Source: Chloroflexota bacterium
GTDB lineage: Bacteria > Chloroflexota > Anaerolineae > Anaerolineales > Villigracilaceae
Assembly: GCA_016234535.1 (NCBI GenBank)
Contig: JACRBH010000094.1
Span: forward strand, 1 to 46,316
Length of the DNA stretch: 46,316 nucleotides
Direction of reading: 5' to 3'
Shown here: one piece after another, positions 1 through 8,424 of the stretch
How positions within the stretch are numbered: position 1 is the first letter of the stretch
Layout of the letters: every line of letters starts with the position of its first letter
Program-made: the position numbers and the translations under genes
The notes under the pieces: model-generated
The model's input: the letters and a program-made list of their open reading frames with translations, nothing else
Database searches by the model: none
Told to the model about the DNA's origin: nothing

Positions 1-168
1 ATGGCAAACTATCCCTATCGAAATGTCATCAGCCCGGCAACGGATCAGGCAGTGGCCCAGGCTGTTGAAATCATGATGAAATATATGCCGCCGCGTTTGC
101 TGGGTGAGCCCGGCATTTATTTTGCCGTCATCATCGTTTTGATATTTATTATTGTGGTGTACATCTAA
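1..168 (+). CDS. Small single-span membrane protein, possibly the 3' part of a longer gene
   Basis: The frame opens with ATG at the first base of the window and gives 55 residues. Residues about 38-55 are a run of hydrophobic residues (FAVIIVLIFIIVVYI) ending at the stop codon, so this would be a C-terminally anchored membrane protein with a roughly 37-residue polar head. Because the window begins at the ATG, I cannot tell whether this is the true start or an internal methionine of a longer protein. It lies upstream of murC, separated by a repeat hairpin, in a place where peptidoglycan and division genes usually sit. I do not recognise the family and assign no function. Confidence 0.5.
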   Translation: MANYPYRNVISPATDQAVAQAVEIMMKYMPPRLLGEPGIYFAVIIVLIFIIVVYI

Positions 169-171
169 TAT

Positions 172-263
172 GTCGTTGCGAGGAGCGTTCTTGTTCTTCG
201 CGACGAAGCAATCTCCTGCCATGATGCAGGGATTGCTTCGGGCTGACGCCCTCGCAATGACGA
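172..263. repeat. Dispersed inverted repeat, family A copy 1
   Basis: The ends form an inverted repeat: GTCGTTGCGAGG at the left, CTCGCAATGACG at the right. An inner pair GAAGCAATC / GATTGCTTCG gives a long hairpin. Related copies lie at 17037-17129, 41307-41421 and 44261-44347. It fills most of the gap before murC and is probably transcribed as a hairpin. It has no coding capacity and resembles a REP or MITE-like non-autonomous element. Confidence 0.8.
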
Positions 264-304
264 AGAGACTATCAGGCTAACAACAAAGAGACTGGAAGAC
301 TAAC

Positions 305-1690
305 ATGACACGCGTTCACTTCATCGGCATTGGCGGTTCGGGGCTTTCTGCCATCGCGCGTCTGCTTAAAGAAAGCGGATATGAAGTGACTGGCTCAGAC
401 CGCGAACTCTCGCAATTCGCGGTGGATCTTCAAAATGATGGCGTCAGCGTTTACATCGGGCATCATCCACGCAATGTGGCCGGCGCAGAGATGGTCATCC
501 GCTCCTCCGCCATAGCAGATGACAATCCCGAAGTTGACGCTGCGATACGGGCAGGCATCCCTGTCTACAAACGCGCAGATTTTCTCGGTCAATTAATGGC
601 CAGGAAAACAGGAATTGCTGTTGCCGGCACACACGGTAAAACGACAACGACCGCCATGATCGCATGGATGTTATATGCGATGGGGCGCGACCCATCCTTT
701 ATTGTGGGTGGGACGTTGAATAATTTGAAGGTCAACGCACATGCCGGGAAGGGCGATCTCTTCGTCATTGAAGCCGATGAATACGACCGCATGTTCCTGG
801 GGCTCAAGCCGCGCATCGAGGTTGTGACGAATCTGGAGCACGATCACCCGGATTGCTATCCAAAATTCGAAGATATGTTTTCCGCCTTCAAAAGTTTTGT
901 GGAATTGCTTCCCTCGGATGGCGCGTTTATTGCCTGCTCCGATGATGAAGGCGCTGTGAGCCTGCTCAGCCATGCCCGCCGCAAAGGAATGAATGTGATT
1001 TCCTACAGCCTGCAAAGCGAGATGACCATCAACAGTCCGCAGTGGATACAGGCGCGTTCGCTAAAGCCCAATCTGCGCGGCGGATTCGATTTTTCCGCAA
1101 TGACAAATGTGGGTCCGTCATCGGCTTCTGTATTGCATGTTTCCTTGCAGGTGCCGGGCGAACATAATGTGCGCAATGCGCTTGCTACCTTATCTGTCGC
1201 CGCCACGCTGGGCCTGTCCCTTCAAAAAGCAGCGGCAGCATTGAGTGATTTCACCGGTACCGGCCGCCGCTTTGAGATACGCGGTGAGCGTAAAGGCGTG
1301 ACTGTCATCGATGATTATGCCCATCATCCCACAGAGATCCGCGCCACGCTTGCGGGCGCAAAGGCGCGTTATCCGGGCCGCCATATTTGGGCGGTCTGGC
1401 AGCCGCATACATATTCGCGCACGCAAATTCTCTTCTTTGAATTCTCGCGCGCTTTCAGCGATGCGAATGAAGTGCTCGTTACAGAAATTTATGCCTCGCG
1501 TGAAGCCAAACAGGAATTTTCCTCCGCCGAGGTGGTGAGCGCCATGCCACATTCATCCGCGCGTTATACCGGCTCTCTCGAAGAGACGACAAAATACCTG
1601 CTCAAAAATCTTCGCAGCGGCGACGTTGTACTTGTCCTTTCAGCCGGCGATGCCAACCAGATCAGTGCCGATATTTTAAAGAGGTTGTGA
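305..1690 (+). CDS. murC: UDP-N-acetylmuramate--L-alanine ligase (MurC)
   Basis: This cytoplasmic Mur ligase adds L-alanine to UDP-MurNAc using ATP, the first amino-acid step of peptidoglycan stem-peptide synthesis. The 461 residues match the family length. The N-terminal Rossmann motif GIGGSGLSAIARLL is at residues 8-21, the ATP-binding GTHGKTTTT at 108-116, the EADEYDR segment lies in the central domain, and DDYAHHPTEI marks the C-terminal ligase domain near residue 340. The EADEYD wording is also seen in Mpl-type recycling ligases, but the neighbourhood (murB, ddl, ftsQAZ) fits MurC. A GGAAG stretch lies upstream of the ATG. The gene begins the visible division cluster. Confidence 0.93.
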   Translation: MTRVHFIGIGGSGLSAIARLLKESGYEVTGSDRELSQFAVDLQNDGVSVYIGHHPRNVAGAEMVIRSSAIADDNPEVDAAIRAGIPVYKRADFLGQLMARKTGIAVAGTHGKTTTTAMIAWMLYAMGRDPSFIVGGTLNNLKVNAHAGKGDLFVIEADEYDRMFLGLKPRIEVVTNLEHDHPDCYPKFEDMFSAFKSFVELLPSDGAFIACSDDEGAVSLLSHARRKGMNVISYSLQSEMTINSPQWIQARSLKPNLRGGFDFSAMTNVGPSSASVLHVSLQVPGEHNVRNALATLSVAATLGLSLQKAAAALSDFTGTGRRFEIRGERKGVTVIDDYAHHPTEIRATLAGAKARYPGRHIWAVWQPHTYSRTQILFFEFSRAFSDANEVLVTEIYASREAKQEFSSAEVVSAMPHSSARYTGSLEETTKYLLKNLRSGDVVLVLSAGDANQISADILKRL

Positions 1691-1713
1691 GGTGCATCAT
1701 GCTTGAAGGAAAA

Positions 1714-1902
1714 ATGAGTCAGATACCGGTGTTTGAAGTGATCGCGCTCCCGCCTTTGAAAATGGTTTTGGTCCACGCAATGGAAGAACGCGCAAACAGA
1801 ATGGCTTTGGAATCAGCGCTTGAGAAAGTTATTAAACAGGAAGAACAGATCAAAGTGAAATCGTTGATAAAGATCATCGAATATTTGGAGCAGAGAAAGT
1901 AA
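1714..1902 (+). CDS. Small unknown protein between murC and murB
   Basis: The reading frame could start at GTG 1687 (overlapping the murC stop), ATG 1699 or ATG 1714. I prefer 1714 because GAAGGA lies just upstream, giving 62 residues (MSQIPVFEVIALPPLKM...). The second half is charged and predicted helical (ALEKVIKQEEQIKVKSLIKIIEYLEQRK), suggesting a short coiled coil. It has no signal peptide or membrane segment. The tight fit between murC and murB argues for co-transcription and perhaps a role in wall synthesis or division, but I do not recognise the family. Confidence 0.6.
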   Translation: MSQIPVFEVIALPPLKMVLVHAMEERANRMALESALEKVIKQEEQIKVKSLIKIIEYLEQRK

Positions 1903-1908
1903 TTCGAG

Positions 1909-2832
1909 ATGGTTATGACCATGTCCGCGACCCCCGTTGATGTGCTGCGCCTTCAGTTTGGCGATGCTGTGCAGGAGGATGTCTCCCTTGCGCCGTATAC
2001 ATCCGCGCGAATCGGCGGCCCGGCGGACGTTTTGGTTATGGTCAAATCTGCTACTGAATTAATGGATGTAATAACGGTACTCTGGGAACGCGGAATACCT
2101 TATCATGTACTGGGCGGCGGCTCGAATGTGCTGGTCAGTGACAAAGGTGTGCGCGGGGTGGTGGTTTTGAATCGGGCGAAGGAAGTGCGGTTCGAAAGCG
2201 GCGCCCAGCCCACGGTCTGGTGTGAAGCGGGAGTCGTCATCAGCAATCTGGCGAATCGCTGCGCGTCCAAAGGATTGTCAGGTTTGGAATGGGCGGCGAC
2301 AGTCCCTGGTACAGTTGGCGGCGCGGTGTATGGAAATGCTGGCGCGTTCGATGGCGATATGTCCAAAAATTTGATCTGGGCCGATGTGTTGACAAGGAAT
2401 GGCCGTGAAAAGTTTTCAGTTGAACAAATGCAGTATGGATATCGCACCAGTATATTGAAACGCAATCATGAAACTGCAATAGTACTTTCGGCCATGTTGA
2501 GATTAAAAAATGCGAGTCAGGAAGAAGTGTCTGTTAAAATCAACGAATTCAGCGAACGCCGAAAAGCCACGCAGCCGCCCGGTGCGAGCATGGGTTCAAT
2601 GTTCAAGAATCCTGTGGGCGATCATGCCGGCCGTTTGATCGAAGTTGCGGGTCTGAAAGGGACGCGTATCGGTAACGCTGAGATCAGCACAGTGCATGGT
2701 AATTTCTTTATCAATCATGGTGAGACGAAGGCCGAAGATGTTCGCGCCTTGATCCGTCTGGCGCAAAAGACTGTTAATGAAAAATTTGGTATTAATCTCG
2801 AGCTGGAAGTTGAACTGGTGGGCGATTGGTAA
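1909..2832 (+). CDS. murB: UDP-N-acetylenolpyruvoylglucosamine reductase (MurB)
   Basis: This FAD enzyme uses NADPH to reduce UDP-GlcNAc-enolpyruvate to UDP-MurNAc in the cytoplasm, providing the MurC substrate. The 307 residues include the FAD-binding segment (ARIGGPADVL; GGGSNVLVSD around residues 68-77; VPGTVGGAVYGNAG) and the MurB C-terminal domain. GSMFKNP carries the catalytic serine, and the AGRLIE and STVHGNFFINHG motifs are present. A terminal E-V-E triad segment (LELEVELV) supplies the usual acid. The next ATGs in frame (residues 3 and 5) are alternative starts. It ends just before a heptamer repeat and ddl. Confidence 0.93.
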   Translation: MVMTMSATPVDVLRLQFGDAVQEDVSLAPYTSARIGGPADVLVMVKSATELMDVITVLWERGIPYHVLGGGSNVLVSDKGVRGVVVLNRAKEVRFESGAQPTVWCEAGVVISNLANRCASKGLSGLEWAATVPGTVGGAVYGNAGAFDGDMSKNLIWADVLTRNGREKFSVEQMQYGYRTSILKRNHETAIVLSAMLRLKNASQEEVSVKINEFSERRKATQPPGASMGSMFKNPVGDHAGRLIEVAGLKGTRIGNAEISTVHGNFFINHGETKAEDVRALIRLAQKTVNEKFGINLELEVELVGDW

Positions 2833-2834
2833 GT

Positions 2835-2874
2835 GGTAATTAGTAATTACCATTCGCCAATTACCGTTTACGAA
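2835..2874. repeat. Heptamer tandem repeat (family D) between murB and ddl
   Basis: The gap reads as degenerate 7-nt units: GGTAATTA GTAATTA CCATTCG CCAATTA CCGTTTA. It can be translated upstream of ddl (a GTG at 2833 is in frame), but the product does not resemble a Ddl N-terminus. Similar AATTAC units occur inside ddl (3144-3170) and inside the RlmI-like gene (16424-16459). Confidence 0.6.
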
Positions 2875-2880
2875 CTTATT

Positions 2881-4014
2881 ATGACAACCTCTTTATCCCA
2901 CACCCGCAAACTCCGCGTCGCCGTGCTCTTCGGCGGCCGTTCAGGCGAACATGATGTTTCGTTGATGTCTGCGCGTTCCGTGCTTGCGGTGCTCGACCCT
3001 GAAAAATATGAAGTGACCCAGGTTGGCATCACGCTCGATGGCGAATGGCTGAATGGTGAGAATACGCTCGAAGCATTTTCGCAGGGAAACGTCGAGAAGT
3101 TGAATCGCATTGTCCTTCCGGGCGAGCCTTCACATTCCGCGCTTTACGAATTACGAATTACGGATCACGGTGAAATGCTTGAAAAGCTCGCTGACGTTGA
3201 TGTGTTCTTCCCAGTCCTGCATGGACCGTTCGGCGAAGACGGTACGATACAAGGTTTGCTTGAACTCGCAGATGTCGCGTACGTAGGCGCAGGCGTGGCC
3301 GGTTCCTCGGTTGGCATGGATAAAGGCATCTTCAAGGATGTGATGCGCGCGAATGGAATTCCAATTGTGGAATCACTCCTTGTTCTGCGCAGCGAAGTTG
3401 AGAAGAATATCAACGCGGTGATCGAGCAGGCTGAAAAGCTGGGGGCGTATCCGCTCTTTGCGAAGCCCGCCAATCTTGGTTCGTCGGTCGGCATCAGCAA
3501 ATGCAATTCGCGTTCCGACCTCGGCGAAGGCTTGATGGAAGCGGCGCGCTATGACCGCCGTCTGGTTGTGGAATGCGGTGTCGGAAATGTGCGCGAGATC
3601 GAAGTGAGCGTGCTGGGCAATGAACACCCACAGGCCTCTGTCTGCGGTGAAGTCCTGCCGAGCCGTGAGTTTTATTCCTATGAATCCAAATATTTGGATG
3701 GCACATCCGGGCTTGTCATCCCTGCGCAATTACCTGTTGAGGTGAGCGATCAAATCCGCGGGTATGCTGTGCGTGCCTACAAGGCCATTGACTGCGCAGG
3801 CATGGCGCGCGCCGATTTCTTCTTTGATAATGATACGAACAAAATCTACTTGAACGAATTGAACACATTACCGGGCTTTACATCCATCAGCATGTATCCA
3901 AAATTATGGCAAGCCAGCGGCTTGACCTATGCCCAATTGGTTGATCGCCTGATCGAACTTGCGCTCGAGCGCAAAGCCCAACGCGATCACACCGAGCATC
4001 GGAGGCTGGCATGA
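2881..4014 (+). CDS. ddl: D-alanine--D-alanine ligase (Ddl)
   Basis: This ATP-grasp enzyme joins two D-alanines to make the dipeptide for the peptidoglycan precursor. I chose ATG 2881 (377 residues) over the in-frame GTG 2833, because the extra residues come from a repeat and the Ddl N-terminus (RVAVLFGGRSGEHDVSL) follows shortly after 2881. Family motifs seen are FPVLHGPFGEDGTIQGLLEL, MDKGIFKDV, AKPANLGSSVGISK and the C-terminal LNELNTLPGFT metal- and substrate-binding segment. A heptamer repeat at 3144-3170 encodes part of the variable loop just before the FPVLHGP motif. The stop overlaps the ftsQ start (ATGA), suggesting translational coupling. Confidence 0.93.
   Translation: MTTSLSHTRKLRVAVLFGGRSGEHDVSLMSARSVLAVLDPEKYEVTQVGITLDGEWLNGENTLEAFSQGNVEKLNRIVLPGEPSHSALYELRITDHGEMLEKLADVDVFFPVLHGPFGEDGTIQGLLELADVAYVGAGVAGSSVGMDKGIFKDVMRANGIPIVESLLVLRSEVEKNINAVIEQAEKLGAYPLFAKPANLGSSVGISKCNSRSDLGEGLMEAARYDRRLVVECGVGNVREIEVSVLGNEHPQASVCGEVLPSREFYSYESKYLDGTSGLVIPAQLPVEVSDQIRGYAVRAYKAIDCAGMARADFFFDNDTNKIYLNELNTLPGFTSISMYPKLWQASGLTYAQLVDRLIELALERKAQRDHTEHRRLA
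3144..3170 (+). repeat. In-frame heptamer repeat inside ddl (family D)
   Basis: The DNA reads TTACGAA TTACGAA TTACGGA TCACGG, about three to four heptamers. It encodes YELRITDHG in the loop between the N-terminal domain and the FPVLHGP motif, a region of variable length in Ddl proteins. Three heptamers equal 21 nt, so gain or loss of that block keeps the frame. Confidence 0.6.
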
Positions 4015-5015
4015 GCGAAAAACGCGAACTATCCCGTTCTGAAAATGCGCGTCGGCGCCGTGCGCAACGCTCTGTAAATGAGTTGCAGCAGACAAAACAA
4101 CGCGCAATGAAGTCATCCACCCCGGTTGTTACTTCTCGAATTTCAACAAGGCCTGTGATGGCTACTCCAAAGCGCGGAACAAAAAAACGCCGCTTTAATA
4201 TTGCGTTTGTTTTGCCGGAGGCCCGTTTACATAAACCGGGAGTTGTCGTGCCGCGTTTCAGTTGGGACTTGCGGCGCACCGCGGCTGTGATTGCACTTTT
4301 GCTTGGCGTTGTGGTTTATCTTGCATTATCGCTTCCGTATCTTCATGTTTCAAACGCCACCGTGCTGGGCAACAGCCGCCTGAGTGTGGAGGAAATAAAC
4401 TCCGTGCTTGGCGTAACGGGTCAATCCATTTTCACGGTTCAACCCGATGAAGTAAAGACCCGCCTGCTGATGAACTATCCCGAATTATCGTCGGCGGAAG
4501 TAAAAGTTTATTTGCCGAACCATGTTTACGTCACAGTGACCGAGCGCCAGCCCGTCATTTTGTGGCAGCAGAACGGCGGCATGACCTGGATCGATTCAAC
4601 GGGCGTGGCATTTCTTCCGCGTGGAATAGTGGACGGTCTCGTTCTTGTAAACGGGTTGGGGATGCCGTCTGTGAATGTTGCGCCACCGACAGCGGACCCG
4701 CTCAGCCCGCCGCCTTACCTTCAACAGGAATTGGTGGACGCGATCCTCGTTCTTGCGCCGAGTGTGCCTGCTGACTCGACGATGATCTTTGATCCAGGCT
4801 ATGGGCTTGGGTGGAGCGACAACCGCGGCTGGAGGGCGTTCTTTGGCACGAGTATGCAGGACATGCCTTTGAAGGTGCGTGTTTATCAATCATTGGTTGA
4901 CTCACTTTTGGCAAGCGGAAAAACTCCGGCATTTATCAGTGTGGCGTACCCGGATGCGCCGTTTTATCGAATGACCGAGACCCGGTCACCACAATCAACA
5001 AACGATGGACAATAA
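4011..5015 (+). CDS. ftsQ: Cell-division protein FtsQ/DivIB
   Basis: This bitopic membrane protein links the FtsZ ring to the septal wall-synthesis complex. The 334 residues show a long basic cytoplasmic tail (about 1-85, rich in R and K), one membrane span (AVIALLLGVVVYLALSL, roughly 92-108), and a POTRA domain beginning LHVSNATVLGNSRLSVEEIN. The beta-rich FtsQ domain follows (VYLPNHVYVTVTERQPVILW, then GGMTWIDSTGVAFLPRG). The start overlaps the ddl stop by 4 nt. The last codons (ACGATGGACAATAA) resemble the ATGGACG heptamer repeat seen at 43996-44040, so the C-terminus may have been altered by a repeat. It is followed 2 nt later by ftsA. Confidence 0.9.
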   Translation: MSEKRELSRSENARRRRAQRSVNELQQTKQRAMKSSTPVVTSRISTRPVMATPKRGTKKRRFNIAFVLPEARLHKPGVVVPRFSWDLRRTAAVIALLLGVVVYLALSLPYLHVSNATVLGNSRLSVEEINSVLGVTGQSIFTVQPDEVKTRLLMNYPELSSAEVKVYLPNHVYVTVTERQPVILWQQNGGMTWIDSTGVAFLPRGIVDGLVLVNGLGMPSVNVAPPTADPLSPPPYLQQELVDAILVLAPSVPADSTMIFDPGYGLGWSDNRGWRAFFGTSMQDMPLKVRVYQSLVDSLLASGKTPAFISVAYPDAPFYRMTETRSPQSTNDGQ

Positions 5016-5017
5016 AA

Positions 5018-6262
5018 ATGGATGAGATCGTAGTTGGAATTGATGTCGGCACGACAAAAGTCTGCACCCTCGTTGGCAGGGTGGAGGATGAGAAGACCAT
5101 TCGCATTCTTGGCGTGGGCATTGAGCCTTCGGATGGGATTCGCAAGGGCATTATCGTAGACCTCCCCGCAGCCTCAGAAGCGATAAAGCGTTCGGTGGAA
5201 AAAGCCGAGAGCACTTCCGGTATGGAGATCACGACTGCCCTGGTCAGTCTTGCGGGAGCGCATGTTTCCTCCGTCAACAGCCGCGGCGCGACGGGTGTGC
5301 CCGGCGGAATTATTGATGCCGTGGATATATCGCGCGCGCTTGAACAGGCGCAGGCAGTTGCCATTCCGCATGACCGCGAGATCGTCCACATTATTCAGCG
5401 CGGCATGACAGTGGACGGACAGGAAGGCGTGCGGACTCCGGTTGGAATGCACGGCTATAAACTTGAAGTGGAAACTCACATCATCACAGCCGCCGCCGCA
5501 ACAGTGGATAACCTTCGTCAATGCGTGGGCGCGGCCGGGGTTGAAATTCAGCAATTTGTTTTGAATCCGCTCGCTTCGGCGGAAGTGGTATTGACCGAAC
5601 AGGAACGTCAAATGGGCGCGGCGGTCTGCGATATTGGCGGCGGCACAACCGACCTGGCGATCTATGTCAACGGTGACGTATGGCATACGATGGTCCTGGC
5701 TGTTGGCGGCAACCATGTCACACAGGATATCGCGCATGGGTTGCGCCTTCCACTGTCTCAGGCGGAGGAAGTGAAAAAGCAACAGGGATACGCCCTTCGG
5801 TCGGCAGTTGGAAGCGAGGAGTATTTCTCCATCCGCCCGTTTGGTGAAGACCATGATGTAAAGATCAATCGTCAGGATTTGGCTCACATCATCGAAGCCC
5901 GCATCGAAGAGACTTTCGGTTTGATCATGCAGGAAGTCAAACGTTCCGGTTACGATGGTCTGCTTCCTGCGGGTATGGTATTGACGGGCGGCACATCTGC
6001 ATTGCCCGGTATTAAACGGATCGCGAGTGAAGTATTGGGAATGCCGGTGCGTACAGCGCAACCGGAGAACCTGACGGGCCTTGTGGATAAACTCGACTCG
6101 CCCGCATATTCAACCAGTGTCGGGTTATTGCGCTGGGCTGCCACCATGACGGAACATGACGTGGTACTTTCAAGCGGATACAATAAACGCCGCAGATCAA
6201 AAGGAGAGAAAAATATGGATTTCGATGCAATCAAAAATTGGATGAAACGTTTATTGCCTTAG
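5018..6262 (+). CDS. ftsA: Cell-division protein FtsA (actin-like FtsZ membrane anchor)
   Basis: FtsA is an actin-fold ATPase that tethers FtsZ polymers to the membrane and recruits later division proteins. The 414 residues carry phosphate-1 motif GIDVGTTKVCTLVG at the N-terminus, the 1C (SHS2) subdomain around residues 85-165, phosphate-2 motif CDIGGGTTDLAIY, and the adenosine motif LTGGTSALPGI. The C-terminal residues FDAIKNWMKRLLP form an amphipathic helix typical of the membrane-targeting sequence. I see no strong Shine-Dalgarno before ATG 5018. The 2-nt spacing after ftsQ suggests coupled translation. Confidence 0.93.
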   Translation: MDEIVVGIDVGTTKVCTLVGRVEDEKTIRILGVGIEPSDGIRKGIIVDLPAASEAIKRSVEKAESTSGMEITTALVSLAGAHVSSVNSRGATGVPGGIIDAVDISRALEQAQAVAIPHDREIVHIIQRGMTVDGQEGVRTPVGMHGYKLEVETHIITAAAATVDNLRQCVGAAGVEIQQFVLNPLASAEVVLTEQERQMGAAVCDIGGGTTDLAIYVNGDVWHTMVLAVGGNHVTQDIAHGLRLPLSQAEEVKKQQGYALRSAVGSEEYFSIRPFGEDHDVKINRQDLAHIIEARIEETFGLIMQEVKRSGYDGLLPAGMVLTGGTSALPGIKRIASEVLGMPVRTAQPENLTGLVDKLDSPAYSTSVGLLRWAATMTEHDVVLSSGYNKRRRSKGEKNMDFDAIKNWMKRLLP

Positions 6263-6273
6263 TATGCTGGAGC

Positions 6274-6289
6274 GCGGACTTAAGTCCGC
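6274..6289. repeat. 16-bp perfect palindrome between ftsA and ftsZ
   Basis: GCGGACTTAAGTCCGC is a perfect palindrome 11 nt after the ftsA stop. It resembles the family B palindromes in size and position (just after a gene) but differs in core sequence. It is not followed by a T-run, so it is not an obvious terminator. Confidence 0.6.
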
Positions 6290-6417
6290 AACCCGAAGCG
6301 ATGAAAAATTATCTACTTTATAACCAGATTTATTATCGCAAAACCAACTACTTTTTACCCTTTTAAAATTCGTCATTCTCGTTTAAGATATGGCATATCC
6401 TTTGCCAGGAGGAACTC

Positions 6418-7578
6418 ATGGACTCGAATAAAAGAAACCCGCAATCAGAATCCTTCGCCCGCATCAAAGTGATCGGCGTTGGTGGTGCCGGCCAGAACGC
6501 CGTCAATCGTATGATGGAAGAAGGCATTCAAGGCGTGGAATTTATTTCCGCCAATACAGACGCGCAGGCGCTTACGCTTTCACGCGCGCCCATTCGCGTG
6601 CGGCTTGGCGACAAGCTCACGCGCGGACTTGGCGCTGGCGGTGATCCTGAGATCGGACGCAAAGCCGCCGAAGAATCATCCGATGAACTCTACAACGTGC
6701 TCAAAGGCGCAGACATGGTCTTCGTCACTGCGGGCATGGGCGGTGGTACTGGCACAGGCGCGGCCCCGATTGTCGCGCAGGTCGCGAAGGAAAGCGGCGC
6801 ACTCACGATTGGTGTGGTCACGCGTCCGTTTACCTTTGAAGGCGGCAAGCGCTCCCAGTCTGCCGAAGCGGGCGTGACCAAAATGAAGGAACACGCGCAC
6901 ACGCTCATCTCCATTCCGAATGATCGTTTGTTGCAGCTTGCAGATAAAAAATCCTCCTTGCAGGATGCGTTTCGCATGGCGGATGAAGTTCTGCATCAGG
7001 GCATTCAGGGCATCTCTGAACTCATCACCATCCCCGGCTTGATCAACCTTGACTTCGCCGATGTGCGCGCGATTATGTCCGAAGGCGGCGCGGCATTAAT
7101 GGCAGTCGGTCGCGGCTCCGGTGATGACCGTGCCAAGATTGCGGCTGAGCAGGCCATCTCAAGTCAACTGCTTGACATCACCATTGACGGCGCGCGCGGT
7201 GTGCTTTTCAACGTGACAGGCGGCTCGAACATGACCCTCTTCGAGGTCAATCAGGCTGCGGCCATCATTCGCGAAACCGCTCACCCGGATGTCAACATGA
7301 TCTTCGGTGCGGTTATCGATCCTGAAATGGGCGATGAAATCCGCTGTACGGTCATCGCAACCGGGTTTGAACGCGCTGGTGTACCGCGCCGCGCATTGGA
7401 ACGCCCCCTCCGTAACGAGAAGCCTGTTTCAGCTTCCAATACGCCTTTTGCCCGCTCGAACGAATCTGTGAACGTTGGTGTGGATTACAGATCATCCTCT
7501 GAATCAAAACCCGCGTCACAACCGAGCATCAATGCCGATGATCTGGATGTCCCAACGTTTTTGAGAAATAGAAGATAA
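6418..7578 (+). CDS. ftsZ: Cell-division GTPase FtsZ
   Basis: This tubulin homologue polymerises into the cytokinetic ring at mid-cell. The 386 residues show the N-terminal [13 protein letters not shown] nucleotide motif, the tubulin signature [10 protein letters not shown], the T7 loop [11 protein letters not shown], and the conserved C-terminal peptide [13 protein letters not shown] that binds FtsA. A variable linker of about 50 residues precedes this tail. The gene has a strong AGGAGG 5-10 nt upstream of ATG 6418. A 155-nt gap from ftsA allows an own promoter; the AT-rich stretch 6350-6395 is a candidate, but no convincing -35/-10 pair is seen. A strong terminator follows. Confidence 0.97.
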   Translation: MDSNKRNPQSESFARIKVIGVGGAGQNAVNRMMEEGIQGVEFISANTDAQALTLSRAPIRVRLGDKLTRGLGAGGDPEIGRKAAEESSDELYNVLKGADMVFVTAGMGGGTGTGAAPIVAQVAKESGALTIGVVTRPFTFEGGKRSQSAEAGVTKMKEHAHTLISIPNDRLLQLADKKSSLQDAFRMADEVLHQGIQGISELITIPGLINLDFADVRAIMSEGGAALMAVGRGSGDDRAKIAAEQAISSQLLDITIDGARGVLFNVTGGSNMTLFEVNQAAAIIRETAHPDVNMIFGAVIDPEMGDEIRCTVIATGFERAGVPRRALERPLRNEKPVSASNTPFARSNESVNVGVDYRSSSESKPASQPSINADDLDVPTFLRNRR

Positions 7579-7594
7579 TTTTTAGTAAATACAG

Positions 7595-7631
7595 AAGTGA
7601 CAGTCACCTCCGAGGTGACTGTCACTTTTTT
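7595..7631 (+). terminator. Rho-independent terminator after ftsZ
   Basis: AAGTGACAGTCACCTC and its reverse complement are separated by a single C (7611), giving a 16-bp perfect stem followed directly by a run of T (7626-7631). It lies 17 nt after the ftsZ stop and closes the division cluster. Confidence 0.9.
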
Positions 7632-7653
7632 GATTCATGCTAAAATATAAGCA

Positions 7654-8082
7654 ATGAAAGCCCAACTTCCCCACCCGGAACATTATTCATATTTGCAGCA
7701 CCGCAAACAACGCACAACACAGATCATTCTGCCGGTGGCCATCAGCGCATTGTTGATGATTGCCTTGATCGTGCTGATCAGCTTTGTCACTTTTAATTCA
7801 AATGGTGATGTGGGCCGCTGGGCGGCAGTTTCCACGATCTGGATCATCATTCCCACCATGCTCGCGGGCTTGATATTTCTCGCGATCCTGATCGGGCTCA
7901 TTTATTTGATGGCGCTTGCATTGAGCGCCCTGCCTACCTATACCGGCCTCGCCCAGGATTATGTTCACAAGGCGAAGGCTTACATCATTCGCGGCGCAGA
8001 CATGGTCGCAAAGCCCGTCCTCGCCATTGACAGTTTCATTGAAGATATCAAGGCGTTTTTTGAAAGGATCACCACCCCATGA
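7654..8082 (+). CDS. Unknown two-span membrane protein
   Basis: The 142 residues start with a polar stretch, then two long hydrophobic segments at about 24-47 (IILPVAISALLMIALIVLISFV) and 60-92 (WIIIPTMLAGLIFLAILIGLIYLMALALSAL). A helical C-terminal half follows (LAQDYVHKAKAYIIRGADMVAKPVLAIDSFIEDIKAFFERI) that looks amphipathic. The stop overlaps the next gene start (ATGA), so the two are probably translated together. The pair sits between two terminators and would form its own unit. I do not recognise the family. Confidence 0.75.
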   Translation: MKAQLPHPEHYSYLQHRKQRTTQIILPVAISALLMIALIVLISFVTFNSNGDVGRWAAVSTIWIIIPTMLAGLIFLAILIGLIYLMALALSALPTYTGLAQDYVHKAKAYIIRGADMVAKPVLAIDSFIEDIKAFFERITTP

Positions 8083-8270
8083 ACAATCGAAATACAATTT
8101 TGTTTGGCGCGTTGCTTGGCGCTGTCACCGGTATTGCCGCGGCTGTGCTCCTTACCCGCCGCGCCGCAAAGAATGAACGTGAAACCGCCATTACCACCGG
8201 CGAAGGACTTAAACTCGGCGTGCTGGTCTTTGGTTTATTACGGGCGATTGCCTCCCTCGGTGACGATTAA
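8079..8270 (+). CDS. Small glycine/alanine-rich membrane protein
   Basis: The 63 residues begin with one hydrophobic segment (ILFGALLGAVTGIAAAVLL, 6-24) with glycine spacing like YtxH-type proteins. A short basic stretch (TRRAAKNERE) and a second weaker hydrophobic segment (LKLGVLVFGLLRAIASL) follow. It overlaps the upstream two-span protein by 4 nt, which implies a functional pair. YtxH proteins usually have a longer coiled tail, so that assignment is only a resemblance. A hairpin terminator lies about 120 nt downstream. Confidence 0.65.
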   Translation: MNNRNTILFGALLGAVTGIAAAVLLTRRAAKNERETAITTGEGLKLGVLVFGLLRAIASLGDD

Positions 8271-8292
8271 ATAACTCACCTTACGCGGTAAC

Positions 8293-8345
8293 GCGAGACG
8301 CTTCGCAGTCTCGCAAAGTGGGCGACATAAATGTCGCGCTACAGG
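8293..8345. repeat. Palindromic repeat, family B copy 1
   Basis: Two adjacent palindromes occur: GCGAGAC...GTCTCGC (8293-8314) and GCGACATAAATGTCGC (8322-8337). The following GCTACAGG...GTAACGTCAG segment matches the flank of the copy at 20311-20352. It lies in the 3' region of the 7654-8270 pair. Confidence 0.75.
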
Positions 8346-8390
8346 CTGGACTGCGTAACGTCAGTAAATAAATTATTCTCAGGAGAATTG

Positions 8391-8421
8391 ACCGAGGACT
8401 CATCATCCTCGGTTCTTTTTT
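8391..8421 (+). terminator. Rho-independent terminator upstream of the HTH_42 gene
   Basis: ACCGAGGA (8391-8398) pairs with TCCTCGGT (8406-8413) around a 7-nt loop and is followed by TCTTTTTT. It ends transcription from the 7654-8270 unit, directly before ATG 8425. Confidence 0.85.
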
Positions 8422-8424
8422 ATT

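Noticed and set aside
2833..2880. Upstream extension of ddl from GTG 2833
   Set aside because: The extra 16 residues come from a heptamer repeat, and the conserved Ddl N-terminus lies after ATG 2881.
5174..6061. 295-residue open frame on the - strand opposite ftsA
   Set aside because: It is a shadow of the ftsA codon pattern; the translation has no recognisable domain and no ribosome site.
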